64,000 nt of DNA from Aptenodytes patagonicus (lineage: Eukaryota > Chordata > Aves > Sphenisciformes > Spheniscidae): positions 78,743,068 to 78,807,067 of the forward strand of contig NC_134951.1 in NCBI RefSeq assembly GCF_965638725.1. Reading direction: 5' to 3'. The notes beneath the pieces are model-generated. The model was not told the DNA's origin. It saw nothing but the letters and a program-made list of their open reading frames with translations, and did no database searches. The position numbers and the translations under genes were made by a program. Positions 33,401 through 46,200 of this stretch are shown here, in pieces. Within the stretch, counting starts at the first letter, position 1. Each line of letters starts with the position of its first letter.

Positions 33401-36400
33401 TACATTGCCTTACAATTTATCACCTGGCCAACAACCAGTATGTATTTATAATGCACCTGGAGATCCTGGGGATCTCTGATCTCAGTGGAAGGTACCAAGT
33501 AGGGCAGCCAAATGCCATGTGATACCTGCAGATCTGTGGTGCTCTGATTCTTTGCAGAAGGATGTGTGAACTCTGTCATAAAAATGGACAGGGAAAAAAG
33601 ACTCTTTAAAATCCTATAGAACATACAAGGTTTGCTTGGTTGAAGGTCTCTGGGGAGGGAAGAGACAAGAAGGAAAAATGGGGGAAGGAGCTGTTAAGCT
33701 TTGCTGTCCAGCTTTTCATAGCTCTTCCAGAGATTCCAGCACCGTCCTTTGTGGTTCTCCATTATTTTTGTCTAGGAAGGTTTCAGAAGAAGTGCCATTC
33801 ATAACTAACATCCATGACTCCTTCTGAACTGCCTCATAGAGGTGCTAAATGCATGGAGGCTACCTCTTCTGTAGCTCTTCAGCAGAGAATGTCACACGGA
33901 TCTCAGCTCCCTAATACAAGGGTCATAAACTGGATTCCTCAGCTGGCTGTAGCTGGAAAGACTGCTGCTGCCAAGAAAGCAGACTAGCTCACATCATTCA
34001 ACAGTTATTTCAAGTGCTGTGTGCTATGTTTCCTAGCATGGATGTGTCTTAAAATAAGCATCAGTACCTGTGAAGAAAAGGAAATGCAAAACAATTATAG
34101 AAATAATGATAGGGGCCAGTAAGACTCAAATGAGAATAAAAACCTCTGAATGCATTGAAATAATGTCAAATGACAGGTGATTATCTCTTCAAAGTGTTTT
34201 ATACTGTAGGAACTGTGTAAGTATTTAGATGAAAATAGTTATGTTCACAATGAGGTAACAGCTTTTTTTAAGTAATGAAGTGGACAGAAATGAAGGTGTA
34301 AGATAAAACCTGAAACACTGCAGAACTGGAGACAACTGGGAGTTGTAGAATGAGTTGCTATCTTGCTATCCTCTGGTTAGGGGGGCATGGAGACAAGCGG
34401 AGAATATCTTAGTTCCTATTGCTGTTCACCAGAACTGAGCCGTCAACAGGATTACAGCACGAAACTCACCTTGTGAAGTTGCGGGTGCTAAATTATTCCA
34501 AATGATTCAGAGTAGAAGGAGGAAATGGATCCTATAAACATTTATATATATGAGTAACTGTTCTCCCAGGGTTGTCCCATTGATTTCAGCATGCCTATTA
34601 TATAAGTGAACTGATGTGTATACAAATGTTTGCAGGTATTAACGTTAAATGAAGATTACAATTTTCTCATGGCTGCTTTATGACACCATACAGCTGATGC
34701 AACAGCCAGGAACTGCTGGGTAAAAGAATATGCCAGTTACGCTGCTTTTCTGTGACTACTCTCACTTTATAGAAAGAGCTGTTGGAAAGAGGAGAGATGG
34801 ACAGGAGCTGTAGAAGATATCCCTAGGCAGGGAAGTTTGATATAGATCTCACAGCTGTTTTCCGCTGGGATAACGCAGCTGCTGTAAGGCGGATATAGAA
34901 AGAATCTCAGATGCGCAACCAGATATTTTAAAAGATACAGTCTGGAACGTTTTTTTGCTTTCTGGGCTGATGAAAATAAATAGCATCACTTTAAAACTTT
35001 TAATACAAGCAAGTGTTCAAACTTGCAAGATGCTTGAAAACACGGAGAGTTGCACGCAACAATGCACTAGATTGCACTGTCAGACACACACAGAAAACAG
35101 ATGGATATGCTCTGGGTCTACAAACATGGTTTCAGAGGATGGGCCCCAATTCGTCAGTGGAGATTCCTTGAACATGAAATTACTATATTGGACACGAATG
35201 CAAACGAGCACTGCAATTACCTTGGTCTTGTTTATCAATGTCCCACGGCTGGTCACTGAGTATGTCTATTATACAGTTGGGGAAAGAATTATAGTGTGAT
35301 CTAGCAGGAGCCAAGCTAGCTTTAAGGAAGCTTACTCTGTTGTTGATAGTCAGGTTCAAGTAGCACTAAATTCAGTGCAGCTTATTTTCATAGGTCCAAG
35401 GTCGGTTCCTGGGGAGACATAAGCTACTGTAGCCAGACTGCCACAACACATGCGCTGACTCAGAAACATTTTCAGTCTCTTTATATCTAAGGACAATAAT
35501 TTCTGTGTCCAGTGTCTAGGTACCTTTGAATACCAGCCAGCAGTTTTAGCTATGCCAGACACTAAGCCCAAAGACCAGCTTTACACAGTAAAAGCATACT
35601 GGTTTAAGCACAACTGAGGTTTACACTTCACTTATGTGGGTCATGCCATTTTAATAACGGCAGAGGCAGTGTTACATAAGGTTGCTTTTTAGGACAGGAA
35701 GTACCAAAAAAAAAAAAAAAAAAAAAGTTGAAGTGATAAGACAGTAATCCCAGGAATGCTTCTGACCTCATGCTACTCTTACTAACAAATACTCCTTTAA
35801 TAGTGATGAGTTAATGATATCAAGCCCTGTGGGATCTGACATGCAGCATGTGAGATGACAGTGTTTATACAGAAATATTCCACCTCCATCAAGCTAGCTG
35901 GCTCCTATTATAGCATGGGTGTTAAACCATGCTGCTGAACAAGCTCTGGCAGCTATCATGCGAGCTTCTGAAGTGAATGAATCACAGTGGTAACGGATGA
36001 TTGAACAGGGGTATATACAGCGTGACTCCTTAATTTCTTTTAGAGGTTCACACTTCAAATCAATTGCAGCAAAGCTCAAGTTATACGACGCTGAGAACTG
36101 AGTTCGGTTTCTTTAAAAAAAAAACCCCAACCTGATCTTCTGTGAAAGCAACAAAACTGTAGATGGAAGAATCTGCATATTTCCAGGTAGAAATACATCT
36201 TGGTATTTTATTTTGACTCTGGAGTAGCTAGCTGCAATATCTACATAAGAAAGAAATGGTGTCAATTGTCTTCTAGATATTAAATGCAGGTATTATTCAT
36301 GTTTTACTCTTCATCGCATTGCAGAAGAGCATTTCTAATCTGTGACCAAGAAAAAATGAAAATTCTATCTTTAGTGCATTTACCTAGATCTAGACTAACT

Positions 36401-39400
36401 ATACCTAACAGGCTGCTTTCCAGTGTCTACTGCTGAAAGTGCGACTATGTCTAATTAACTTTGCTTTTACTTTTACACAGCTTTCAGTGGAATTAAAATA
36501 AATAATTTATTGGAAGGAAAAACTGAATCTACAAAGCTGTTTTTGTCGAGAATTTCATTTTTGCATGTAGTTCACAGTGAAGAACCATCTGATTACTTCG
36601 TTTCATTAACTGGTTAAAAAAAACAACAAGTTGTGCCTTATTCTGCATAACATTCATAAAGTGAAATAAAAGTTTGGCCTTGTGACAGGTACTGGGAGAA
36701 ACATTTTGAAAGATATTCTTATATTTAATTACCTACATGAACCCAATCTTTCTCTTCATTAGTATTTTTTGTACATAGAAAAGAGCTGTAGAACTCACAA
36801 ATGACAAAAGCACAGCTGCATGTACAATCCTGTCCGATACTTGTGATGAAATGAGGAGAAAGGAGTAACAGAATCTATGCCCCAGGAATAGATAGAAATT
36901 TAAAGGGTAGTTGCAGTAGAAATTAATAAAAAGCTATTGGAAAGACCTATTTTTGCTACTAGGATGCTATTGCCATCTCTTAATTTTTTATTGCAAGTTC
37001 TAGGACTGCTGGTGTAATAAAAGGCATGCTGCTGGAATAAAAAGCAATTCCTAAGCGTCGCAGTAGCTGCTAAAAATATAAACCCACATGGTTGCCGAGA
37101 AAAAGAAGAAAATTAATCCTAAAACTTCAGAAAACAGAAGTTAAACCGGAAAAAGTTTGTCTATTTTGACAGTTGCCCCTTTTTTTTTTTAAACCTAGAA
37201 TTTTGGGGTCATAAAAATCCAATAAAATCCATTAATATAACTAATATTTTAACTTAATTTTCTGACAGATTAAGATATCATTTATTGTGGTGTCTGTTTT
37301 AATTTTGTGCTGCCTTCTGTTCCAGTAGTGGAACCAGAATGAACAATTTCATTTATCAATTTCCATGCACCCGTGCACTGTTGATATGTTTAGACTCACA
37401 AACTGGCAGTCAGGGAGTCTTTAAAATAAAAAGAAATTCCTTAAAAGGAGACAAAAATAATTAAAAGAATTTTGTGCATATCCATTTTTGTAAGACCTCT
37501 GCAACTTGTTTAAATTTTGTCTTTGCTAAATATTATCTCTATATAGGCCCTGACAGTCTTATGTCATCTGCTGTTTCCTGTACTATCAGCTCCATATATT
37601 CCTGCATCTCTTTTCCTTTCCTTCCAAGTTCTCTCTAGGCCATTCATAAACCTCTCCTCTTACAATTTTCTCCTTGATGCCAGGAGCTATGTTGTTCACT
37701 ATGGCCTACTGCAGACAAAGAAGTGCCATTGTATCAAACTTACAGCCTCGCTTTGCTTGGCCAGTTATCTGTAGTTTTAGCATATTCTCTATGGTATACC
37801 ACAAGAATGTGATGCAACCCAATATGCTGGGTTGCCCTAAAGGGAAAGGGGAAGAGGCATGCAGGGAAGTTCATCCTGGCCCTCGTTTGAGAGGCTGCAG
37901 TGAACCCCAATTTGCTTCAGTAAATCATCTTAACATTTACAGAAAGTAGTGGCAGCGGGCAGTCCCCATTTCCACCTTTGCCAAGGGCCCCTGGGATGTC
38001 TGCGCATCCACACCATCATGCCATCACATCTGTGGCACAAGGCAATATCAGATTTTTTTTTTCCTAGTTAATGAAAACTCTGTGCTTCCAACATACCACT
38101 ACACTGATTGTTTTGATTGAAGAAGCAAAGAAGCTGAAAAATTTTGCTGTGATTGCTAAAGACTTTTCTGCCTTGCAAATAGCTGGAGATGGTGTCAGAC
38201 GACAATCCATAACATAGCTGAAAAGAAGGCTAAAAGCCATTGCTATGCAATTATTTCATCAATGACATTGAGCCTTTGTTATTTGCAATCATACTAAAAA
38301 AAGTGTGAAATAAGCAGCTTTGCTTCAGATTTAGAGAACTTATGTTTTTATGGAGATGACAAGTAATTTATTAGGTTAGCACTTCAGAATTTCTAATGTT
38401 GACTTGCTTCATCTATAGTTTCTAGGTCTTGTTCACAATGACAGATTAGTAGGAATGTATTGTGTGTATCTGCCTTTAGAACCGCTTTTTGGTTTTGTGC
38501 TCAAGTATTTGACCAAAAATCATTAACATACTAAATACTGCTTTTTTCCATTATATGAGGTAATCTTAAGCAATAATTCTGCACATAAATGCCGAGTGTC
38601 TTGATGTTTAAATGCCATGACCATCAGGGTCATGATGATCCAGGTATTCTTCTTGACCTATAGAAAACAGGGAACTGGCTTCCTGCATAATGTTATTCAT
38701 CTGGTCCCACATTTTAATGCACTTATTAAGACGATAAATGTATAGCAGAAGTATCTTCTGCATTTCAGCTTTAAAAGAAAAAAATCTCTTATTTCAAAGG
38801 GCATGTTAAAATAAATTTGTAGAAACTTTTCTTAAACTTGGACAGATACATGGACAACTTTATATCATGAACAGTGACTTTACAACTAAACTTTAGTATC
38901 AGGCTAGAAATCTGTGTAAATTTCTTGTAGAGTTAACTTAATGAAGGAACTGCGCATAAAGCAGAATCCAGCATTGATTCCAGTCCAAGCTCAAATTTCA
39001 CTCTTCAGAAATAACATATACTGTTTGTATACACATTACTGATGCCAGGGTTTGCTGCTCTGCTTCCAGCCCTTTAAAACAAAAGATGAGGCTCTCTCTC
39101 ACCAATTGTAACAATGAAATAACTCATGGCACTTTTCTGCCTTTGAAGGGCGTTAACATTGATATTCCAGCCAAGCTATAGTTCAGGAAATTACATTTTT
39201 CCTCCCTGTATTTCCAAATGGATAACGTGGCTCCAGTTCTCTGTTCAAGGCCGATAACCAGTGCTGCTGGAGGCTTTAGAAAGGCCAGGTTTATAAAATG
39301 AAACAAGTTGCTCCGTAAGCAGCAGAATAAATGATGCCTGCTTATTTTTTTTTGTCTGCAAAGCTGTGAGCACCCCTGCTCATTCTTCCATGTACCCCCT

Positions 39401-39640
39401 CAAGGGGACCTTGAGGGCCTTTCATGCCTTTGAACTATTTGGAGAAGGCTGTGGTAGCTCCAGCCTCAGCACGCGTTGGCTGGCCATCACGCAAGTAGTC
39501 TGCAGGGAACTGGTACCTGCTGAGGTAAACCATCTTCCTCTCAGTAATTCGATTTTTCTTCTATCCCTGGCTGCTAAGGTTGTGGGAACTTGCCGTTTTG
39601 GAGACCCCTGGCACCCGTAGTGAATGGCAGTCGATAACAG
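30411..39640. other. Intergenic DNA upstream of MAP3K4
   Basis: About 9.2 kb without a gene I can support. Open frames here (for example 34955-35299 +, 114 codons) match no family. A run of 21 A at 35706-35726 could be the tail of a degraded retroposed copy, but no parent is recognisable beside it. Distal regulatory sites for MAP3K4 may be present but cannot be identified from sequence alone. Confidence 0.5.
35706..35726. repeat. Poly(A) run, 21 nt
   Basis: Twenty-one consecutive A with no recognisable retroposed sequence or target duplication beside it. Confidence 0.9.
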
Positions 39641-39982
39641 CTAACAGCTCTGTCACGGGCGGGGAGGGAGCCAGGCGCCAGCTGGCGGGGCGGCAGCTCC
39701 CGCCGCGCCTCCACCACCGCCTGGCGCCGGAATAGACGCGGCCCCTCCCGGGTGCCGGCCGCTCCCGGAGAACCGCGGGGAAACAACTCCCGCATCCCGA
39801 GAGGGAAACGCCGCAGTTTCACAGCGCGCCTCGTCCCCGTCGCCTGCGTGAGGGGCGGCCGAGCCCACGCCTCGAGCCGCTCCCCGCCCGGCCGCGGCGG
39901 AGCGAGCGCCTCTGGCTCGGCCGGTCCCTCCTCGCGCGCCGTAGCGATGCTCCCGGCTTCTCTGCCCTCGGAGGCTGTTTTC

Positions 39983-39993
39983 AAGATGGCGGC
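39983..39993 (+). promoter_or_regulatory. YY1-type site
   Basis: AAGATGGCGGC exactly matches the common YY1 element found at or just after the start site of many CpG-island genes. It lies 164 bp upstream of the first MAP3K4 ATG, so it helps place the start of transcription. It also contains an ATG that would be part of an upstream frame beginning ATGCTCCCGGCTTC at about 39947 if transcription starts before that. Confidence 0.6.
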
Positions 39994-40126
39994 CGCGCGG
40001 GCGGCTCTGCGCGGCCGGGTTCCTGCAGCTGGGTAGAGACCCCCCCCTCCCTCTCCCCTCCTCCTCCTCGCTGCACCCCCGGTGCCGCAGCGGGTCAGGC
40101 CGGGCCGCGCACTGCGATCCGCCGCC

Positions 40127-40150
40127 ATGCCGGCCTCGGTGCACGCATGA
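40127..40150 (+). CDS. Upstream ORF overlapping the MAP3K4 start
   Basis: A seven-codon frame (MPASVHA) starts in strong context, GCCGCCATG, and ends with TGA at 40148-40150. The stop overlaps the first MAP3K4 ATG (40147-40149) as ATGA. Such an overlap is expected to limit use of that first ATG, or to allow stop-and-restart, and so to favour the in-frame second Met at 40186. Function is inference; the coordinates and the overlap are directly visible. Confidence 0.5.
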   Translation: MPASVHA

Positions 40151-40211
40151 GAGACGTCGCCGCGCTGGTCTCTGCCGCCGCCGCCATGGAGGAGCCGTCG
40201 CCGCCGGGGAG
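40147..40211 (+). CDS. MAP3K4: MAP3K4 (MEKK4) coding exon 1
   Basis: MAP3K4 is the large MAP kinase kinase kinase that activates the p38 and JNK routes through MKK3/6 and MKK4/7, with GADD45 proteins as activators. Exon 1 encodes MRDVAALVSAAAAMEEPSPP and the start of the next codons, then splices at GAG|GTCAGT with two bases left over. The start resembles the human N-terminus (MREAAAALV..., ...AAAMEEPPP). The human stretch of Pro and Glu residues that follows MEEP is missing here. In-frame read-through past the donor soon meets TAG, so no longer exon is possible. The first ATG (40147) has C at -3, a weak context; Met14 (40186) sits in GCCGCCATGG, an ideal one. Either may be used. Confidence 0.85.
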
Positions 40212-43200
40212 GTCAGTACCCCGCGCTGCCAAATAGGGAGCTGCGTGCAGAGAGCGGCGCAGACCGCCTGCTGCCAGATTGTGGTGCGGGGCCGGGGCCG
40301 CCACCCCGGGCCGGGGGGTGTGAGTGCCAGCCGCCCCTTCTGCACTGCTCTGCGCGGGCGCAGCCGACTCGCCCGCCGCCGCCGGGGCACGGCGTCAAGA
40401 GTGCTGCGTTGCTGGGGGTGCGTTTTTAACCTTCCCCCCCCCGCCCCCCCCCCCGGTCCCTTCGCGATGCAAAAGCTCCGGCTGCTGCTGCTGCTTCAGC
40501 GCTTCTGTAAAGCGCCCACCGAGTGAGAAAGTGCCTCGATAAGAAATCTCTGGTGGCTGCGGTGGGTAAGGCAGTGTTTTGTGGGCACTTTGCAATTAAA
40601 AGCATAATCGTTTCCTTCCCCCCTGGTTGAGCAGCAGGAGCAAACGGGTGTTTCTGGGGCACTGGTAAGGCCAGCTCTCGGGGAAAACTACTACGGTTGT
40701 TAGGGCCGGAGCCGGTGGTTAAGAAGCGTGCAGAGAGGAGGGGGAGTAGCTGTTGGAGCCCCCCGCGAGGCTGACAAAGCGTGACCTATGCTCGTTGACT
40801 TGTGAACTGCAGTGATAAAAACGCTGCTTTCTAGAAGGGTATCTCATGTTTATAGCAGCCGTGATTAAAACCAGGTAGTGAGGTTCTCTTTGGCACGCCG
40901 ATAAAACAGCAGGATCTTGGAGTATCGTTCCTGGCAACGTTGCAATAGGTATTTGTCGGAAGATACAGTTTAAAAAAAAAACAACAAACAAACCTTCTAC
41001 AAAGAGGGCTTAGCACTACGATGCCTCAAGCTTTTTGCAACTGCTGTTACCTCCTGAATGTGCGGACCTGCAGACTGGCTTTTTGCAAGTCTCCATCTGT
41101 GCCCTGCTGAGAGATGGGGATGCAAATTACTTCATGGTTTAGAGTTTCCAACTGGCTGTAGAAGTGTTACATAAGTCCAAGTTATTAATTCCCTGGCAAT
41201 TATTTCTCCTTTTAAAATAACATCCTGTTGATGCACTTCACTTCTCACTAGGAGGCATTCAGGAAACATTTTTTAAAATGCTTGTGTGATCAATTAGTAC
41301 TGTAAGGCAATAGTCAGGCGCATTGTATTCCAGGTGTGCTGTGCAAAAAAGCTTTATGCTGTCACATTCTGGAGATCATTCTTAGATATTACAAGCTACT
41401 GTTTTGTACTGATATAATAAAAGGGAAGTGGTGATGCACTCCGGTTTGGATTGAGGCTATGGAGTTGAACAATGTCTGGTTTGAGTTTTCATGTATTAAT
41501 GTATTTTAATGATTTGTTTTTCTTACGTCATGAGAATGTCAAAACCAGAAAGTGTATAACAGTTAATTAGATTTAACAGAAATATTATGAAATAGAAATG
41601 CCAGTAGGGCAACTGAATTCGTAAGCTTCCAAGTTCCTTTTTACAGTATCTTCAAAGAGTAATAGTGCAGGTTAAGCAGCAAATGATTTAAATTTAAGTT
41701 TGTACAACAGCATGACCCTAGACCTGGGCTGTCTTCACGTAGAAGAGTAATCTGCAGTGCCTGAATAGAAAACACCCAGGCATTTCCTGTCTAGGGCCAT
41801 TTCTGACCTCTGCTGGATTCTGCTTATTAAAAGACAGTTTATATGAGTCGGATGTGGGTGTGGATAGTGTGGTGGCAACTTTACCCAGCAAATGAAAATT
41901 GAATTAGTTATTTCAGAGTGAGCTGTTGCGTGGGAAGGAGATGTCTCAAAACAATTAGGTAGCCTTAATTTGTGTAGGGTAATGCATGTACTCCACTGTG
42001 ATTCACTTCTGTGTGTACTTTGTGTATCAACTTCACGTCTGGTTTAGAACAGAACTGCTTCTCTTGCTTTATGTGATACTTTACTGTTGTATTACTCTTA
42101 AGAAAAAGTATCGGAAGCTTTTTCAACATGATTAAAGTTGATTTAAATTTTGGAGTTATTAGGTGTTCAGTCTTGTGGCTGTGAGGTCAGAATCTTGTTG
42201 AAATCAGTGGGACTGTGTGCAGGTTTGAGAATTTGAAATCCATTTGATGGCAGATAGCTTTTAATCCTGTTTGTAGAGTATGAATGTGTTCTTATGATAA
42301 AGAGTTCTTCTGGCTAGCACTGAAGTGCATTGGTATAATGCATTCTTTTTAAGTTAAATTTAATTTTGTTGGAGAAGTACTCAGTCATTCTCCTTAACAA
42401 TACACCTACATTCATTTAGAAAAGAAAGTTTATTGATTTATTGTTGTGACACTGCCTTATGTGTTGAAAATCTGTCTTTGTAAGGATTCTGTGTCTTGTC
42501 AGAGTACAAATGCAACGTACATGTTGTAAATCTAAGGCAAGCATACAGTAAATATATTCGTGGCTTTTTTTGAATTGTACAGTCCTTAGTCCAAAGCATT
42601 TGATTGAGAATCCCTCTCCAAAAGCAGACTGTTTTTCCCAGGTCTTCCATTCTCTTTTGAAACATATACTTTGGCGTGGGGAGAGAGGGGAGGCAGCTCT
42701 AAACTGAAAAATACTCAGGGAACGTATGAGCAGATGTTGATTTTGAGATAGGATTGCACTTGGACATTGGACAGCCTGCAGTGGTTATGGATAAATGAAA
42801 AGATACTACTAAAAAGTTTTGGGAAGAATTCACATTTAAATATCAATCCTTGTAACAAAGCCAACAAAGTTTTCAAGGTAAGATGTTCCCACCTAGATAA
42901 TTTAGAACGCTAATTAAAACAGGTACGTGTTTGGTGCCTATAGGCTTTAAATTTTCCGAGCCCAATTTTAGGCTTTCCCAAGAATTTTCTGGCACAAAAT
43001 CCACTATAGAGAAAAATGAGGCCTCAAGCATTTCCTTTGTTGGGATGCCAATTTTGGTGGCACTGCAAAGGCTTGAAGAGCCGTAGGGCTACTCTAACTT
43101 GTGCCTTGATTGCTTGTAGCCCTCTTTTCTCCTGGCATATGTCCAGTGCAAGGGGTGAAGGAAGGAGCAAGGCTGTGAGTAAAGCGGGACAGAACTGTGA

Positions 43201-46200
43201 ATAACGTGGAGGCTTCCTCTGCACTGGGGAATTTTTCAGTGGTCTGTCTATGAGATTTGTTGGCTCTATGATGACAATGAATTGCGCTGTCAGTCTGCAG
43301 CATCTGTTGTTTGGGGGAAGCCTGAGGTCATGTCATGAATTGTGCTCAACCTATTTTTCTGTTTGCCAAACTATCTGTATGACTGATGGTATATCAGCAG
43401 TGAAAGAGTTTAAAATTATTTTATTAATTTAGGATTATAGCTTCAGTGGAAAAAATTATTTAAGTGTATAGAGTTTTACCATCCTTTTTTTGTTATTATT
43501 TTTTTCATGCGTTTAAATGAGGTAAGATGTAATCTCTATGCTTCATGTATTGCATTTTCTTGTTTACATGTGCAAGATTGGGATGAATGACTGCTCCACC
43601 TACGTGCAAACACACACGAAGTGCTAGTTGAGATGTCTTTGGCATTTGTAGCAGCAAGGATTAGTCTGCCTTGTGTGGCTGCTTGAGTTGTTTTTATGTC
43701 TGTTAATTAGTGCTGTCTGTGTCAAGGTTGGGTTTACTATTATGTAAGCTAGTGATATTGGCCCTTGTGGAATGCAAACCGTGCTGTGATGAAAAACAGA
43801 TCTACTGAATTTGAAGGAAAGGGTAAGGGATAAGCAGTAATTTTTATTTTAGGGAGCAAATTGGGATTTTTAGAGGCTTATAAAGATTTGGCTTCCATGA
43901 CAACCACATTTCTTAAATTATATACAAGCCATTCTTTTAAACTGCATTTAAAATAGATTTAGAAGACAATTTTTTTTTTTTATACTAACCACTGCTAGTC
44001 AAGTAGTATGTTGTCCTCTGTCAGCACAGGAGGGTAAGGGTATCTTGGCTCATATTTCTTCAGCTGCGTGGTTGGATTTGCTGTTGTATATGCCATTTAT
44101 GTTTGCAGGGCTATTACTTTCCTTAAGTTTTCTTCTGCTCTCAGGTGTCAACTGCATTGATGCTATGTTTAGCCTGTAATCTATTAACTAAATTTTTGAA
44201 TTTTTAAAAATAACTTAGAAGCTTATTCATTTAAAGAGCTGATAATTGTCCCATGCTCATCCGTGGCCAACTGCAAACATAAAGCCAAACCAAAATGTTT
44301 GCTCTTAACACCTGAGTTTGAGTGTTACTGAGTTGTCAAATTTTCACTCATGTCCAGTCCAAGAACCTTGTATGTAAAATCACGTCAGCTTGCCATGAAC
44401 CTTGATCAGGTTTATTCTGGATCCAGACAAGATGGGATGTAACTTTATTGCCCTGATGAATGTATCCTTCTGTCACGGGGTAGAAGGAGGAAATTCATTC
44501 TGTTCCTTCTGTGTCCTGCTGACATTTAATGGTATTGACTGTCATGTGTTGCTTTCTAATGTGGTACACATGTATGACTTACTTTGCCCTCGGCTTACGT
44601 GTGTGGCTGGTTTACTTGCTGATGGCTTCTCTGAGAGCAGTATTTGTAAAGTTTTTTACCATTTTAGCTATGAAGCATCCATCCAGTAAGTGATAACAAG
44701 ACCACAGTTACATATGCCTCTGTTACTTCTCAGCTGCGCTGTAGAACTCTCCTGGGCATGTCCATTGAGCATTTGGGATGCTCCAAATAGTGCAGAATAC
44801 TGCAGCTCCATTGCATTGCCAGAGTTTTCCAAAGGTCGCGGCCTAGTAGTCCAGCATCCAGTGCTTAGGCACCAGCTTCCACTAAAAACATATTTAACTT
44901 TTAATGCTTCACCTTCAGGGTTCTTGTAGACTTTGACTTCATCTAAAAGATGAACTGAAACTTTGGGATCAAAACCAGTTGGTAGCTTTTTCTTATCTAG
45001 CTGCCAGAAGAGTAAAGTTTGTGCACAGGAGAGTGGGGGAAGAGTGGCTGTTACAGATCTTCTTATCTTTTATCCTAGGTCTGTGTCTTTCCCGATTTAT
45101 CACTTGTTATATATGATATTTTTATAGTTGAGCCCAGCAGCCTAACGCTTTCTGTCACAGTATCTCTTTTCCCAGTAGTATGTAACTTTTCCTGGTGTGG
45201 TTTAAATTTTCATGAAAATCCATCCAGATGTGTTAGTATAGATTTTTCATAAGTAGTTCTTAATTAAATATACTTTATCTTCTTAGTGTGTAGCTTGAGT
45301 AGCATGAGACCTTGGGATCTGATTTGTGCTAGTGCCAAGAACTTAACTGCAGCACTTATCCTTTGGATTTATACTGTGCTATGTAATGCTCAACCATCTT
45401 TACTTTAGTGATGAAAACATATTTCAGAGCTCCTCATTAAAAAAAAAAAGATAAAGTGCTGTTCTTGGAAATTTCAGTTTAAAAAAATATTTTTTTCCCA
45501 AAGATGAGTTAGGATATAGTTGAGGTTGAAAAAGTAGCGCTAAGGATGAAGCATGGTGACTGAAACCAATTAATATTTTGACATTAGTTGTTCTGAGGCA
45601 TTGAAGAGAAAAGAGCTGGATACTAGGTGGGCTGGGTGAAGCTCTCTTAGCTCCTGTTTCTACAGTTCTAACCTTTGATCCGTTTGCAGCCTCACCTGGT
45701 AGACTTAAATGTGGATGTGGGAACCTGACAAACCCATCAACATTTTCACACTTTTTTACACATTATGCAGAGCAATGTCAGAATTAAATAGGTCTGTTGT
45801 TCTTTCTTATTGAAATAACATATGGCATAGTTTTAATCAAATAATCTATTTGTGAATGGGGGGGAAAAGCTCAGAGCGGAATGTACATGCATATTCTATA
45901 AATGCTGTTATGTCATAATCCAAATTTGCATGAAAACTTGTAATAATCCAAGATGGAAAAATTAGTTAGCCTTTCTCTGTTTCCAAATTTACTAGTAAAA
46001 AGAACAAGAAGGTCTGATTATTATTTTTTCTGAGATGAGAACATGAAGAACTGCCAAAACTGTTATGAGCTCTATTTTATTTATTTTTTATACTTATGTC
46101 TAGTTGGTGTAACTTGCAGAAGAAAAATTACTTCCTTAGACCATTTAAATAGGTCTCAATAGCTCTTATCTCTGCTTGCAAGAAAAAGGTATGATGAATA

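Larger units (their letters stand above)
39650..40560 (+). promoter_or_regulatory. MAP3K4: CpG-island promoter of MAP3K4
   Basis: A sharp rise in GC and CpG over about 0.9 kb in otherwise AT-rich DNA, with no TATA box, centred just upstream of MAP3K4 coding exon 1. This is a typical housekeeping promoter, and CpG-island promoters often fire in both directions. The opposite strand stays open for long stretches (39574-40128 and 39653-40390), but that is expected from GC content and is not taken as coding. The transcription start is probably between about 39900 and 40100, judged from the YY1-type site and the exon position. This is inference. Confidence 0.8.

Noticed and set aside
39574..40390. 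Long - strand frames of 184 and 245 codons across the MAP3K4 CpG island.
   Set aside because: Low-complexity Arg/Ala/Gly/Pro translations typical of antisense GC-rich DNA, with no domain. They lie opposite the promoter and exon 1.
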